Made by a program: the position numbers and the translations under genes. A model generated the notes under the pieces. That model ran no database searches, was not told the origin of the DNA, and saw only the letters and a list, made by a program, of their open reading frames with translations. This document shows, piece by piece, positions 27,392 to 37,681 of a stretch of 64,000 bases of DNA. The number at the start of each line of letters is the position of its first letter. Positions within the stretch are counted from its first letter, which is position 1. Source of the DNA: Deltaproteobacteria bacterium (lineage in GTDB: Bacteria > Desulfobacterota > DSM-4660 > Desulfatiglandales > Desulfatiglandaceae); contig JAFDIV010000027.1 in assembly GCA_019307815.1 (NCBI GenBank), forward strand, positions 1-64,000, written 5' to 3'.

Positions 27392-28914
27392 GGCCTCCTC
27401 CTTATGGGTAAAGTGACACGGAACGTGGCCCCTGTAGGATAGGTGTTTTCCACAGTGATCCTACCTTCATGCGCCTCAACAATCCTCTTAGCTATGCTGA
27501 GGCCTAATCCTGTCCCTGTGCTCTTGGTGGTGTAAAAGGGCTTGAAGATCTCAGTCTGTCGCTCCTTAGGGATTCCTTCTCCCTGATCCTCTATGGCTAT
27601 ATCTATCACTGGACTGTCTCCATCCTTCACAAAACGTGTGCAGACAAATATTTCGCCGCGCTCTCTGGATGCCTCGATGGCATTCAAGATGAGATTGATA
27701 AAGACCTGGGACATCTTTTCGCCATCAATCTCCACCTTTGGGGTGGTGGGATCAAGGAATGTGATCACCCTTAAATCCTTTTCCTTGCATTTGGCCTCCA
27801 ACAGATCCATGCAGGCCCTCATAATCTGGTTAACATCATAACCTCTAGGCCGAATTTGAACCGGCTTGGCAAAATCCAGCAGCTCTTTCAAAATCTTCTC
27901 CAGCCGGATAACCTCCCTTATGGATATCTCCACCCTCCGCCTGTCATTACCCTGAAATTGGGGGTTGCGGTTGAGAATTTGTAGATTCATTTTAACGGCC
28001 GAAAGGGGATTACGGATCTCATGGGATAAGGATGCAGTAATTTGGCCAATATAGGTCATCCTCTCTGTCTCCCTCAACCGTTCCTCCATCTTGACCCGCC
28101 ATGTGATGTCTCGACACAGACACAGAGTCGATGGCCTTTTCTGGTAAGTCGTGGCCTTAAGATTCATCTCCGTAGGCAGACCTCTGCCATCCTTTGTCAG
28201 ACGAAGGTAGTCAAAGGGCTTCACTGTCTCATCTGCTTTTCCTGCCAGTTCGAAAAACTCCGAGACCATTTCCCTGTCTTCAGGGTCCACAAAAAGCCGA
28301 TAATCCTTTCCGAGGACCTCATTGAGGCTATAGCCATGCATTTCACAGAAGGCCTTGTTCGTGAACACGATCACGTGATTTCGCACCACCAGATACCCCT
28401 CGCTGATCTCTTCCACCAGTCTCCGATACTTTAGTTCAGATTCCAACATCTCAGCCGTTCTCAGCCTGACCTTTTTCTCCAGATCTTTGCTGTACTCCCG
28501 TATAGCCCGCTCATGCATGGCCTGGAACCAATCACTGAACCGGTGAATCGTATAGGCAAGACATTGATTGATCTTGACAACGTTTTCCTGAAACGATTTA
28601 GAGTCCGCCTCTGCTCCTATCAGAGGGATCACAATCTTTCTAAATAATTCAAAGGCCTTCTGAACATCGGAAAGGGGAAAACCCGCTTCTAAGCGCATCT
28701 TTGTAATCTTTTTGATGAAATAGTTTATGGGGGTTAGATCGTCGTGAAGGAGAAAGGCGCAGTTGGCTTCATAGGCCTGGGTGACCGTCTCCATGAGTTC
28801 TTCCACCGGTCTGTCAGAATAACGCACGCTCACTTCGGAGTGAAGACGCCTCACCCATTCGTCAATAATTCGTTGCCGGTGATTGTCTAAAAACTCAGAA
28901 AGGATAAAGGCCAT
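27376..28914 (-). CDS. PAS-domain sensor histidine kinase with RsbRD-like N-terminal domain
   Basis: About 512 residues. The first ~155 residues (FLDNHRQRIIDEWVRRL start, all-helical) resemble the RsbRD/RsbR N-terminal globin-like sensor fold. A PAS domain follows (~165-285, EISEGYLVVRNHVIVFTNKA), then HisKA with the phospho-His in SLSHEIRNPLSAVK and an HATPase domain with N, G1 (DQGEGIPKE) and G2 (GTGLGLSIA) boxes. There are no membrane helices, so it senses a cytoplasmic signal. ATG 28914 (GAGAGGTG upstream) is preferred to GTG 28923. Confidence 0.88.
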   Translation of the reverse strand: MAFILSEFLDNHRQRIIDEWVRRLHSEVSVRYSDRPVEELMETVTQAYEANCAFLLHDDLTPINYFIKKITKMRLEAGFPLSDVQKAFELFRKIVIPLIGAEADSKSFQENVVKINQCLAYTIHRFSDWFQAMHERAIREYSKDLEKKVRLRTAEMLESELKYRRLVEEISEGYLVVRNHVIVFTNKAFCEMHGYSLNEVLGKDYRLFVDPEDREMVSEFFELAGKADETVKPFDYLRLTKDGRGLPTEMNLKATTYQKRPSTLCLCRDITWRVKMEERLRETERMTYIGQITASLSHEIRNPLSAVKMNLQILNRNPQFQGNDRRRVEISIREVIRLEKILKELLDFAKPVQIRPRGYDVNQIMRACMDLLEAKCKEKDLRVITFLDPTTPKVEIDGEKMSQVFINLILNAIEASRERGEIFVCTRFVKDGDSPVIDIAIEDQGEGIPKERQTEIFKPFYTTKSTGTGLGLSIAKRIVEAHEGRITVENTYPTGATFRVTLPIRRRPWQRY

Positions 28915-29100
28915 ATGACCCACCTCTCCAAAAACTTACGGGCTCTTACCCTATCATGTCAAGGACAAAGCAGGCCCACAATTCCTCCTAATCGCCCTCT
29001 TGTCTTAGGCGATCCTCGCCCCTTACAAGCCCGTTTCCCTAAACAAAATACAATTTATCGATTTTTTGCCAATTCAATCCCTTTGTCCTATTTTGCTGTA

Positions 29101-29128
29101 TTGACTTAGCCTCACTCATGGTTAATAT
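29101..29128 (+). promoter_or_regulatory. Candidate sigma-70 promoter of the J-domain gene
   Basis: TTGACT, a 16-base spacer and TAATAT lie 128 bases before the J-domain gene start, in the 332-base divergent gap between the histidine kinase and that gene. The -10 is only a partial match. Nothing else was recognised in this gap. Confidence 0.4.
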
Positions 29129-29255
29129 TTAAATTACTGCAACAGAAAGCGAAAATGGCCATTTTGTCTGCCCGGCGAGGTTAGGAGTTCAACAGGTATT
29201 CACGTCCAAGGGCAACCAACATCTCGGCCCGTGGTGATAGACCGAAGGTGGGACA

Positions 29256-30209
29256 ATGGCAGGGAAAGACTATTACAAAATTCTAGGCGTGTCAAAAGGC
29301 GCCTCCCCAGAAGAGATAAAGAAGGCCTACCGCAAGCTTGCACTCAAGTACCACCCTGATCGAAACAAGGGTGATAAGGCGGCTGAAACCAAATTCAAGG
29401 AGATTAATGAGGCCTATGCCGTCTTGAGTGACCCGGAAAAAAGAAAGCAGTATGATACCTTTGGGGCTGAGGGCTTTCACAGCCGCTTTTCCCAGGAAGA
29501 CATTTTCAGGGGCTTTGACTTTAATACCATTTTTAGGGAGTTTGGTTTTGGAGGCACTAGGGCGCAAAGCATTTTCAGCGAGATCTTTGGCGGTGCAATG
29601 GGAGGAGGAGGTCGTCACGAATTTTATTCGGAAGGCTCTCCATTTGACTCCCCGTTCGGTGGATTTCACAAGCGCAGCCGGGGAATCAAGGGTCAGGATC
29701 TGGTCTATGAGCTGACCATAACCCTTGACGAAGCGGCAAGGACCACCACCAAAGTCATCAGCTATGATGTGGATGGACGTCGGGAAACCGTATCAGTAAA
29801 GGTCCCGGCAGGAATTGCTAGTGGTCAAAAGCTCAGGCTGCCTGGCAAAGGTCGCCCAGGAATCAATGGAGGTCCTCCTGGGGACCTTTACATCCAAATC
29901 AGAGTCCTAGATCATCCCACCTTCAATCGCCAAGGAGATGATCTATATCTCAAAAGACCCATAAAATTCTCTGAAGCGACCTTGGGTACAGAAATTCAGG
30001 TCCCCACCATTGATGGGAAAACCCTTAAGTTAAAAATACCCCCTGGAACACAAGGCAATGCGAAATTTCGATTGCCTGGCTATGGGCTTCCTCATATGAA
30101 AGGAGGTGGCCGAGGTGATGCCTATGTAGAGGTAAAAATCGACGTGCCCAAGCGCCTGACCTCCCGACAACGCCAACTGATCGAGGAACTCGCCAAAGAG
30201 GGGCTTTAA
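29256..30209 (+). CDS. J-domain co-chaperone, CbpA-like (DnaJ without zinc finger)
   Basis: 317 residues. The J domain (1-70) has the Hsp70-activating HPD at 33-35. A Gly/Phe-rich segment (~75-135) follows, then the two beta-sandwich substrate-binding subdomains of DnaJ_C. The four CxxCxGxG zinc-finger repeats of true DnaJ are absent, so this is a CbpA/type II J protein that presents clients to DnaK. The standalone position, without dnaK or grpE, fits an accessory co-chaperone. ATG 29256 follows GGTGGGA. Confidence 0.9.
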   Translation: MAGKDYYKILGVSKGASPEEIKKAYRKLALKYHPDRNKGDKAAETKFKEINEAYAVLSDPEKRKQYDTFGAEGFHSRFSQEDIFRGFDFNTIFREFGFGGTRAQSIFSEIFGGAMGGGGRHEFYSEGSPFDSPFGGFHKRSRGIKGQDLVYELTITLDEAARTTTKVISYDVDGRRETVSVKVPAGIASGQKLRLPGKGRPGINGGPPGDLYIQIRVLDHPTFNRQGDDLYLKRPIKFSEATLGTEIQVPTIDGKTLKLKIPPGTQGNAKFRLPGYGLPHMKGGGRGDAYVEVKIDVPKRLTSRQRQLIEELAKEGL

Positions 30210-30428
30210 TCTCGTAAGTATCCAACCCAGGACAGCCAGCGCTCATTCTTGAAGGATCACAAGCTACAGAATTATGTGAAATGCCAAAGTCCAAAATCCA
30301 AATGTCAAATGTTCGCCTTTTTATCTTGTACCTTTGGCCCTAAACCAATAAGCTATATGGGCTTACCTTTGGCATTGGTCATTGGAAACTCGAGATCAAA
30401 CAGATGCACATTGTGAGGATATACCCCG

Positions 30429-31400
30429 ATGAAGGCATTATGTGTTTTCTCCGGTGGACTTGACAGCATGTTGGCTGCGGAAATCATTAGGGCTCAGGGC
30501 ATTGACGTCCTAGCCCTGTTTTTTGATACGCCATTTTTTAACTCCCGCCGTGCAAGAAAGTCTGCGGATTACATTAACCTTCCCCTCAAAGTAGTGGATA
30601 TCACCGAGATATATCTTGATATGCTAAGGTCCCCCAAATATGGCCGAGGAAAACACATGAATCCGTGTATTGACTGCCACGCCTTGATGTGTAGGATAGC
30701 TGGGCAGATGATGGCCGAGGAAAAGGCCCACTTTGTCGTTACAGGCGAGGTCTTGGGTCAAAGGCCCATGTCTCAAAATCGAAAAAGCCTGGATATCATC
30801 GCTACAGAAAGTGGCCTCGAAGGCCTTCTTTTGCGTCCCCTATCGGCCAAACACCTCTGCCCCACCATCCCTGAACAAAAAGGCTGGGTGATCCGCGATC
30901 AGTTGCTGGATATCAAGGGGCGATCCAGGAAAATCCAAATGGAGCTGGCTGAGCGCCTAGGCATAAAGGAATATCCCTCCCCCGCCGGAGGATGCCTACT
31001 TACCGAGGAGGTATTCTCACGCAGATTGAGGGACTTAATGGAAAAAAATGACCACATTACAAGGGACAGAATCGAATTATTGAAGCTAGGGAGGCATTTC
31101 CGCATCAGCACGCATACAAAGCTTGTTGTGGGGAGAAATGAAAGGGAAAATGAGGCGATAAAGAAATTGGCCCAAGGCCATGATCTGATATTTCAGTGCC
31201 AGGAAATTCCTGGGCCTGTAGTGCTCTTGACAGGCGATTTAAATACCGCCATTCTCAAAAAGGCTGCTGAAATCACAGCAGCTTATAGTGACGCCAAATC
31301 CTCTGAACTGATATCTGTAAAGGCCCGAAGGGATGGAGAGGAAACGCTTTTACATGTCAATGTCCCGGACAAATCCCTGTTTCGAGATCTCATGATCTAA
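30429..31400 (+). CDS. PP-loop tRNA-thiolation-like enzyme with NFACT-R (DUF814) domain
   Basis: 323 residues. The N-terminal PP-loop ATPase has SGGLDS at 8-13 and resembles MnmA/ThiI-type sulfurtransferases, including the conserved NPCIDCHALMC cysteine segment (~77-88) and TGEVLGQRPMSQ. The C-terminal ~110 residues (KLVVGRNERENE, then EIPGPVVLL) match the NFACT RNA-binding domain. This combination suggests adenylation and sulfuration of a base in tRNA, but the position is unknown. Two neighbouring cysteines, Cys79 and Cys82 by count, could relay sulfur or bind a cluster. Confidence 0.75.
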   Translation: MKALCVFSGGLDSMLAAEIIRAQGIDVLALFFDTPFFNSRRARKSADYINLPLKVVDITEIYLDMLRSPKYGRGKHMNPCIDCHALMCRIAGQMMAEEKAHFVVTGEVLGQRPMSQNRKSLDIIATESGLEGLLLRPLSAKHLCPTIPEQKGWVIRDQLLDIKGRSRKIQMELAERLGIKEYPSPAGGCLLTEEVFSRRLRDLMEKNDHITRDRIELLKLGRHFRISTHTKLVVGRNERENEAIKKLAQGHDLIFQCQEIPGPVVLLTGDLNTAILKKAAEITAAYSDAKSSELISVKARRDGEETLLHVNVPDKSLFRDLMI

Positions 31401-31454
31401 TCGATCTTTAAAGGGTCTGTTCTTTGTCTTTGACCCTAACGTCCAAATACAGCA

Positions 31455-32333
31455 TTATTCCATTCTCAGGAGCCGCTTCAAAAAGGACTTGCGCCTCATA
31501 TCTTCTATTTTCTTTAGGTTCTGATCCAAGAGCTTTTGTTGCTCATCAATCTCAAATTGGATCTTCTCCTTCTTTTCAGAAAGATTGTGGGCCTTCAGTT
31601 TTAATTCCATTATTTTGATCTTCTCTTCCCTGTCTAGCTCTCCCTCCTTACTCTCCATGGCCTCGGTGCGCTGCTTTACTCTGCTGATTTCTTCCATAAC
31701 CTTTGCAAGGGCAACCTGTTTGGTCTCTATGAGGGACCTCACCTCATCGACCTTAACCATGACCTCTTTTTCCGTTTCCATGGTGGCAAACAGGATGACA
31801 AAAACCACCACACAAAGCAATGCCACGCAGGCAACAATCCTTGTAAGGAGTTTATATGTGGTGATAAGGGTATGGACAAGCCCCTTGAGATGGCCAAAGG
31901 CCTGCACAATGAGGTCTGCTTTTGTGTATTTGGCAGTCTTGCCTTCAATTCCTTCAATAAGCTCCTGTAGGGCATTGGCCAAATCCCGGGTCTTTTCCTT
32001 TAGCTCCAGTCCGATTTCGCCTTCTCTGATTTTTTCCTTGTCCTCTTGATCAGGCTCCCGGAGTGTTTTTACCAGATCCAAAATCTCATCATAGGGACTT
32101 GTGATATCCACCTCATGGGCTGGCTTGCCCACAAATTGTTTTCTTAACGCGGATATATATTCCTTCAAAAACTCCAAATTCTTTTCTATGCCATTGGCCA
32201 CCTTGGCCAAGATAATTTCTTCACATAGATACGACCCTGCCATCTCCATCAACACTGCATAATCTTTGATCTCCCGCAGTGCTACAGGTCGTGGTTCCAA
32301 AGCAACTTCTTCACGCATTGCTCTTGCTTCCAT
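31455..32333 (-). CDS. Membrane protein with long coiled coil, unknown function
   Basis: 292 residues, not recognised. An amphipathic, charged N-terminal region (~1-155) precedes one membrane helix (~167-188, VACVALLCVVVFVILFA). The C-terminal ~100 residues are a predicted coiled coil rich in Glu, Lys and Leu heptads and end in a basic KRLLRME tail. There is no signal peptide. It lies 42 bases after the M3 peptidase gene on the same strand and may be cotranscribed. Possible roles are scaffold or envelope organisation; nothing in the sequence decides this. Confidence 0.65.
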   Translation of the reverse strand: MEARAMREEVALEPRPVALREIKDYAVLMEMAGSYLCEEIILAKVANGIEKNLEFLKEYISALRKQFVGKPAHEVDITSPYDEILDLVKTLREPDQEDKEKIREGEIGLELKEKTRDLANALQELIEGIEGKTAKYTKADLIVQAFGHLKGLVHTLITTYKLLTRIVACVALLCVVVFVILFATMETEKEVMVKVDEVRSLIETKQVALAKVMEEISRVKQRTEAMESKEGELDREEKIKIMELKLKAHNLSEKKEKIQFEIDEQQKLLDQNLKKIEDMRRKSFLKRLLRME

Positions 32334-32375
32334 TGCATACCCTGTATGGTTTTGGTATCGGCCCCAAGATCTTAC

Positions 32376-33857
32376 CTACGACAAAATCCTCTTCCATCGA
32401 TCTATCAAGGAGGAGGAAGATAGCCTTCCCAGCCCAATCCGGTCCAGGAATCCGAAGAGATCATTGCGATGCCCTTCCCTCCACCATCTTTTTAGTGTTT
32501 GACCAGTATCAGGTGAAAACATCCATGCATCGCCATACTCTTTGTGAAAGTAATCCTCTAGCATGGCTTCGGCCATCCAGGCTAGTACATAGTCAAGGCT
32601 ATAAAACTCACCTGCCAAATCAAAAAGGCATGCCTCAGGTTGATAATAGAAACCCGTGTACCTGGCCATGTTTTCGGCATATATCTCACCATTTGCGAGA
32701 TCTTCTTCTCCGAACATCTCATATTCGGCCAGGAACCGTGCCGCATAGCGCCGAAACACGGACATATCTTTCAAGACCTTATGGTAGTAGAGCATTGATG
32801 CTATTTCTTCATCGACACCAAGCCCCCCTGTCATAAATGGAACCGACATACTGACATTCTGCACAAGGAAAGCAAAGGCCTCTGTGAGACTGCTACTCCT
32901 GGAGAGCTCTTTTACCACAAAAGGTAGCCCTTCCGCCGTGTTGGCTGCAAAAAGTGCATGTCCCAATTCATGCCCCAGGCTCTCCAAATCTAGCCATCCA
33001 CCCTGGGGCTTCATGAGAACATAGATCTCCTCCGGAACCTGCAGGATAAAACAAATGGCCTGAGAACTCTTTTCAGGGGCCTGACCCAGTTCCATGTGAA
33101 TTCCTGGATAACCTGTGAGATCCATATCCCAATATCGGAAGAATGACATAAATCTTTCAATCCCTTGGGAAGGAAAAAAGGAGTCGAATTCAGTAAGTCC
33201 TAAGAGATATATGGCGTCAAACCGAGTCAGTGAGTGCAGCTCATCTTCAAAGCACCGCTTTGTCCACTGCTCCATAGCCGAAAAATAAAGATCGTCAGTC
33301 TGGGAAAGGATCCTCTTTACCTCCTCATAATAAGCCCCATAATCGACCCCCTTTTTCAAGCCACAATACTCTCTGTAATCTCTAAAGCCGAAAGAGCTCC
33401 TTAGGGTTTGGAGGAGCGCCTCCCAATAACTTAAGGCAAAAGGTTTCAAAAACTTACAGAGAGGACCAGTTTCCTTTTGCAGAATGAGTCGCTGGCTCCG
33501 AGTACTCCCCTTTTGGCAGAAAGAGATGATGTCCCGGAAATAAATCTTTCGGCCATCCACATGGGCCGCAGCACCCTTCATCCATGTTCTCATTTCCATG
33601 TCATAGGGCAAAAGCTCACGCTGCAGATAGTGGTCCATGAAGCTGGAACGGAGTTTTTCTTTAGTGTCATCAGAAAAGGAGATCTTATCGATATCCTCGA
33701 GTGTTTCCACACGGAGAAAGGCCTCGAATCCTTGATAAAGCTGATCAGGTGCAATGGGGCACTTTCTACCACTCCACAGGGCCAGGGATTGAAGCCTCCA
33801 GCGGTAATTGAGGTGGTAAATAATATTCTCTATGTCATCAACAGAATAGTGGGACAT
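32376..33857 (-). CDS. M3-family oligoendopeptidase-like metallopeptidase
   Basis: 493 residues. The zinc site is HELGH at 296-300 with the third ligand Glu326 in LTEAFAF, the M3 (thimet/PepF) arrangement. The helical catalytic domain and the C-terminal Tyr/His region (NMARYTGFYYQPE) are present. At 493 residues it is shorter than the usual ~600 of PepF, with a reduced N-terminal lobe. There is no signal peptide, so it should trim peptides in the cytoplasm, fitting the peptide transporter nearby. Substrate size preference is inferred from family. Confidence 0.8.
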   Translation of the reverse strand: MSHYSVDDIENIIYHLNYRWRLQSLALWSGRKCPIAPDQLYQGFEAFLRVETLEDIDKISFSDDTKEKLRSSFMDHYLQRELLPYDMEMRTWMKGAAAHVDGRKIYFRDIISFCQKGSTRSQRLILQKETGPLCKFLKPFALSYWEALLQTLRSSFGFRDYREYCGLKKGVDYGAYYEEVKRILSQTDDLYFSAMEQWTKRCFEDELHSLTRFDAIYLLGLTEFDSFFPSQGIERFMSFFRYWDMDLTGYPGIHMELGQAPEKSSQAICFILQVPEEIYVLMKPQGGWLDLESLGHELGHALFAANTAEGLPFVVKELSRSSSLTEAFAFLVQNVSMSVPFMTGGLGVDEEIASMLYYHKVLKDMSVFRRYAARFLAEYEMFGEEDLANGEIYAENMARYTGFYYQPEACLFDLAGEFYSLDYVLAWMAEAMLEDYFHKEYGDAWMFSPDTGQTLKRWWREGHRNDLFGFLDRIGLGRLSSSSLIDRWKRILS

Positions 33858-33936
33858 TGCTCCTGGCCTTTAGTGGCAGTTCTACCTCTTGTGAGGAAAT
33901 GTAATTTATCGAGCTCGCCTCTACATAAAAGCTACG

Positions 33937-33977
33937 AAAAAAGCGCCCCTTTCACAAGAAAAAATAGTGAAGGGGCG
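33937..33977 (-). terminator. Intrinsic terminator of the formate dehydrogenase operon
   Basis: CGCCCCTTTCAC (33944-33955) pairs with GTGAAGGGGCG (33967-33977) with one bulged base and an 11-base loop. On the minus strand the hairpin is followed by six T residues. It lies about 50 bases after the stop of the NuoF-GltD gene. Confidence 0.82.
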
Positions 33978-34027
33978 TATTGTAGCCATTATAGCCTTTA
34001 AGAGATCAATGTCATAAAATTGACAGG

Positions 34028-36763
34028 CTATAATTTTACATCACACCTGAGGCATCTGGCACACTCTTTTTTGGCAGTCTCTTCATCGTAGCCCAGTTCG
34101 GTTTCCGCAAAGCTCTTCACCCTCTCCTCGGCTGACACCATGGGCATTTTGGCCCTGGGCTGTCGAACAATCTCTTCTGGGACTGCCTGAGTGACCTGCA
34201 CATCGGGAAAGATCAATTTAGTAGGCGCATCACCCCTAATCTCAGAGAGATATCGGTCAATCTCTCTCGCAGCACGTTTTCCCGCGGCCATGGCATCCAC
34301 AATCCTGGCAGGCCCAGTCACTGCATCCCCACCAGCAAACACACCGGGCAGGTTGGTGGCAAAGCTTCGTCTGCTCACCACAATCGTTCCCCTTTCCACC
34401 CTAAGAGGGCCGCCAAAACTCAAGTCAGAGGTCTGACCAATGGCAGAGAATATTGCATCATAGGTCTGTGAAATCACACTCCCTTTCTTAGGAATAGGCT
34501 TCCGCCTGCCACTTTGGTCATACTCACCCAGTTCGCATTCAGCCATCTCCAGAACCAGCCTCCCGTTGCTCTTCCGGATTGCCCTAGGTGCCACCAGTAC
34601 TTTCAGCTCTATTCCTTCTTCCAGTGCCTCTTCAACCTCTTCCTCATAGGCAGGCATGTCCTTTCGCTCCCGGCGGTACAAAATTGTTACTTCCTCTGCC
34701 CCCATACGTTTGACCGTGCGGGCCACATCGATTGCCACATTACCCCCACCTATCACAGCCACTTTACCTCCCACCTTCGGGGCAGTACCTAATTCCACCT
34801 GGCGCAGGAATTCTGCCCCCCTGAAAACACCTGGTAGATCTTCTCCCTCGATTCTAAGGGGGAGGCTCTGATGTGCTCCTACTGCAATGAACAAGGCATC
34901 AAACTGCTCTCTAAGCTCTTCCAAAGTGATGTCTTTGCCCACCTTGATACCGGTTCGTGCCTCAACCCCCAGACCAAGGATGAAATCAATCTCCTCGTCG
35001 ATAATGTTCCTGGGAAGTCGAAAGGCGGGAATTCCGTAGCGCAGCATTCCGCCAAGCTTGGGCAGTTCTTCAAATATTGTGGGTTTGTATCCCATAAGTG
35101 CAAGGTAATATGAAGCAGTCAGGCCACCAGGGCCTCCTCCCACGATGGCCACTTTTTGATCCTTAGGTTCAGAGCTAGGTAAACGCGGTTTATACCCTTT
35201 CAGTCTCGCCATATCAGAGGCAAATCGTTTTATCTTCGGGATGGCCAGGGCTTCATCCGTTTGTGCTCTGAGGCAAAAGGTCATGCATGGATGAGTACAG
35301 GCCCTGCCACAAATGCCTGGCAAGGGGTTATCTTTATAAATCAGTGTAATGGCGTCTTCGTAACGTCCCTCGCTGACAAGGGATAGATACCCTGGTACTT
35401 CCTGATCAATGGGACAGGCATTGATGCACTTGGCCTTGACAAGGGCGGCACAAACACCCGCCTCACAACGCTTCTCCAGGATGTGGTCTTCATATTCATG
35501 GCGAAAATATTGCAGGGTGGAAAGCACCGGATTGGGAGCAGTTTGCCCAAGACCACAAAGGGCCGAATCCTTTACAAACTCTGCAAGGGTTTCCAGCTCG
35601 GTCAGATCCTGCATCTGCCCTCGACCTTCCGTGATCCTGTCTAGGATTTCCAGCATGCGTCTAGTTCCTTCGCGGCACGGGGTGCATTTTCCGCAAGACT
35701 CCTCTTGGCAAAAGTCGAGGAAAAAACGGGCCATGTCCACCATGCAGGTGGTCTCATCCATCACGATCATACCACCTGATCCCATGATGGCTCCCACCTT
35801 GGCAATGGCCTCATAGTCCGTGGGAGTATCAAGATGCTGTGCAGGCACGCACCCTCCGGAAGGGCCTCCCAGTTGCACCGCCTTGAAGTTCCGATTGTTG
35901 CGAATACCACCCCCAATCTCATATATGATCTCCTTGAGGGTGGTGCCCATAGGTACCTCTACAAGACCTATGTTGGATACTGCCCCACTCAAAGCGAACA
36001 CCTTGGTGCCCTTACTCCCCTCAGTTCCTATGGAAGCATACCAGTCACCGCCCTTCAGTATAATCTGTGGGATATTGGCCAAGGTCTCAACGTTGTTCAA
36101 TACGCTGGGTTTTTTCCAAAGACCTTGCTGGGCCGGAAACGGTGGCCTGGGTCTAGGCATACCCCGCTTGCCTTCAATAGAGTGCATAAGGGCGGTCTCT
36201 TCTCCGCATACAAACGCGCCAGCACCCTGGTAAACCTCAAGGTCAAAATCAAACCCACTTCCCAGGATGTCTTTGCCCAGCAGGCCATATTCCCTGGCTT
36301 GCCGAATGGCTATGTCCAGTCTCCTCAGGGCAAGCGGGTATTCCGCCCGGCAATAGATATACCCGTAATGGGCGCCTATGGCCTTGGCCGCAATTATCAT
36401 GCCTTCCAGGACCGCATGAGGGTCTCCTTCCAATACACTTCGATCCATAAAGGCCCCTGGATCGCCCTCGTCTGCATTGCAAAGCACGTATTTTATGTCT
36501 CCAGGTGATTTTCTTGCGAACTCCCACTTGAGCCCTGTGGGGAATCCTGCCCCCCCACGGCCCCTCAGCCCAGAGCGCTTCATCTCATCAATAATTTGCT
36601 CAGGTGTCATTTCAAGTAATGCCTTGGCCGCGGCCTTATACCCATCCCTTGCAATATAGGCTTCAATCTTTTCCGGATCGATCCCCTTGTTTCGGAGGAC
36701 TATGGTCTTCTGCTTAGCAAAGAAAGGGACATCTTCTATATACGGTACGCCATTGTCTGCCAT
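34028..36763 (-). CDS. NuoF-GltD/NfnB fusion flavoprotein of the formate dehydrogenase complex
   Basis: 911 residues. Residues ~1-430 are NuoF: the FMN/NADH glycine-rich loop [13 protein letters not shown] (65-77), [14 protein letters not shown], and the N3-type [4Fe-4S] ligands Cys357, 360, 363 and 403. Residues ~440-850 are a GltD/NfnB-like flavoprotein: an N-terminal Fe-S region (Cys446, 450, 485, 489, 493, 497), FAD loop [10 protein letters not shown] (~538-547) and a second dinucleotide loop [15 protein letters not shown] tail CARCLRC adds three cysteines at 901-907. It lacks the two C-terminal ferredoxin clusters of hydrogenase-type NuoF homologues. It should provide two flavin sites, suiting NAD(P)H chemistry and possibly electron bifurcation. 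It is the last gene before the terminator. Confidence 0.9.
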   Translation of the reverse strand: MADNGVPYIEDVPFFAKQKTIVLRNKGIDPEKIEAYIARDGYKAAAKALLEMTPEQIIDEMKRSGLRGRGGAGFPTGLKWEFARKSPGDIKYVLCNADEGDPGAFMDRSVLEGDPHAVLEGMIIAAKAIGAHYGYIYCRAEYPLALRRLDIAIRQAREYGLLGKDILGSGFDFDLEVYQGAGAFVCGEETALMHSIEGKRGMPRPRPPFPAQQGLWKKPSVLNNVETLANIPQIILKGGDWYASIGTEGSKGTKVFALSGAVSNIGLVEVPMGTTLKEIIYEIGGGIRNNRNFKAVQLGGPSGGCVPAQHLDTPTDYEAIAKVGAIMGSGGMIVMDETTCMVDMARFFLDFCQEESCGKCTPCREGTRRMLEILDRITEGRGQMQDLTELETLAEFVKDSALCGLGQTAPNPVLSTLQYFRHEYEDHILEKRCEAGVCAALVKAKCINACPIDQEVPGYLSLVSEGRYEDAITLIYKDNPLPGICGRACTHPCMTFCLRAQTDEALAIPKIKRFASDMARLKGYKPRLPSSEPKDQKVAIVGGGPGGLTASYYLALMGYKPTIFEELPKLGGMLRYGIPAFRLPRNIIDEEIDFILGLGVEARTGIKVGKDITLEELREQFDALFIAVGAHQSLPLRIEGEDLPGVFRGAEFLRQVELGTAPKVGGKVAVIGGGNVAIDVARTVKRMGAEEVTILYRRERKDMPAYEEEVEEALEEGIELKVLVAPRAIRKSNGRLVLEMAECELGEYDQSGRRKPIPKKGSVISQTYDAIFSAIGQTSDLSFGGPLRVERGTIVVSRRSFATNLPGVFAGGDAVTGPARIVDAMAAGKRAAREIDRYLSEIRGDAPTKLIFPDVQVTQAVPEEIVRQPRAKMPMVSAEERVKSFAETELGYDEETAKKECARCLRCDVKL

Positions 36764-36783
36764 TGCCGATTCTCCTCACCACC

Positions 36784-37155
36784 TTACTTGATTTTGGCCA
36801 ATACATATTCCTCGGGTATCTTTCCTTCTATTACATGTTTCCTAAATATTTCCTTTGCCTTTTCTCGGTCCAGATCACGATATAAGACTGCATCCTCACC
36901 AAGGCGTCTAATTGTGATATTGGGCTCGCTACTGCACATCCCTGCACAGCCAGTAACAACCACAGAAATGTCCTGCCTGCCCGATCTCTCAATTTCCTCT
37001 CTGAGTGAATTATATACCTCTTCAGCCCCCGCAGCTATTCCACATGTGCCCATGTGGACAGTAATTTCAACTGTGTTGCCACCCTCACGTAACTTGTTCG
37101 CCTCAATGGTTTCTTGTTTTATTTTTTCTAGGTCTTCTTTTGTGAGCTTTTTCAT
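36784..37155 (-). CDS. Thioredoxin-like [2Fe-2S] ferredoxin, HndB/NuoE-C-terminal type
   Basis: About 123 residues. A thioredoxin-like fold with HMGTCGIAAGA and VTGCAGMCSSEP gives the four-cysteine pattern C-x-C...C-xxx-C typical of the (2Fe-2S) ferredoxin domains in HndB and NuoE relatives, though the first pair has only one visible Cys (GTC). It probably passes electrons between the FDH and the flavoprotein. The start is ATG 37155 with GAGGA overlapping the nuoE stop; a TTG frame to 37179 overlaps nuoE and is unlikely. Confidence 0.85.
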   Translation of the reverse strand: MKKLTKEDLEKIKQETIEANKLREGGNTVEITVHMGTCGIAAGAEEVYNSLREEIERSGRQDISVVVTGCAGMCSSEPNITIRRLGEDAVLYRDLDREKAKEIFRKHVIEGKIPEEYVLAKIK

Positions 37156-37162
37156 GATATCC

Positions 37163-37663
37163 TCATTTATATTGTTCAAGGATCTCCAAAGCCTTCTTTG
37201 GGTTCATCCAACCGTGGGTGTCTTCGTCCACAACCATAACAGGTGCCAAGCCACAGGCCCCAAGGCACCTCACAGCTTCCAATGAGAACCTTCTATCTTG
37301 TGTGGTCTGTCCCACCTCCAACCCAAATTCCTCTGTCAATCTCTTCAGTATCTCTTTTGTGCCTCGCACATAGCAAGCTGTACCCATGCAAACCTTTATG
37401 ACATGTCTCCCCTTGGGAACCATCGAAAAAAAGGAATAAAAAGTGACTACCCCGTATATGGTGCTTGCAGGGATATCAAGCCGCTCACTTATGTAGTCCT
37501 GCAGCTCTACTGGCAGATATCCCACAACTCTTTGGCAGTCTTCCAGGACAGGAATCAGGCACCCTGGTTTCCCTTTGTTATCCTCAATAATCCTGTCAAC
37601 CTGTTCCATCACCTCAGCTGTGAGATCAGAATTCAGCATCGATAAATCAGCAGCAGTTAACAT
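37163..37663 (-). CDS. nuoE: NuoE-like [2Fe-2S] subunit
   Basis: 166 residues. A helical N-terminal segment is followed by a thioredoxin-like domain with cluster ligands in CMGTACYVRG and CLGACGLAPV, the NuoE/HndA/HylC pattern. It also keeps SFFSMVPKGRHVIKVC. It should shuttle electrons to NuoF, two genes downstream. It starts 18 bases after the fdhA stop. Respiratory complex I genes are absent here, so it belongs to the soluble formate dehydrogenase. Confidence 0.9.
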   Translation of the reverse strand: MLTAADLSMLNSDLTAEVMEQVDRIIEDNKGKPGCLIPVLEDCQRVVGYLPVELQDYISERLDIPASTIYGVVTFYSFFSMVPKGRHVIKVCMGTACYVRGTKEILKRLTEEFGLEVGQTTQDRRFSLEAVRCLGACGLAPVMVVDEDTHGWMNPKKALEILEQYK

Positions 37664-37681
37664 CTCAGTAACTCCTTCTCA

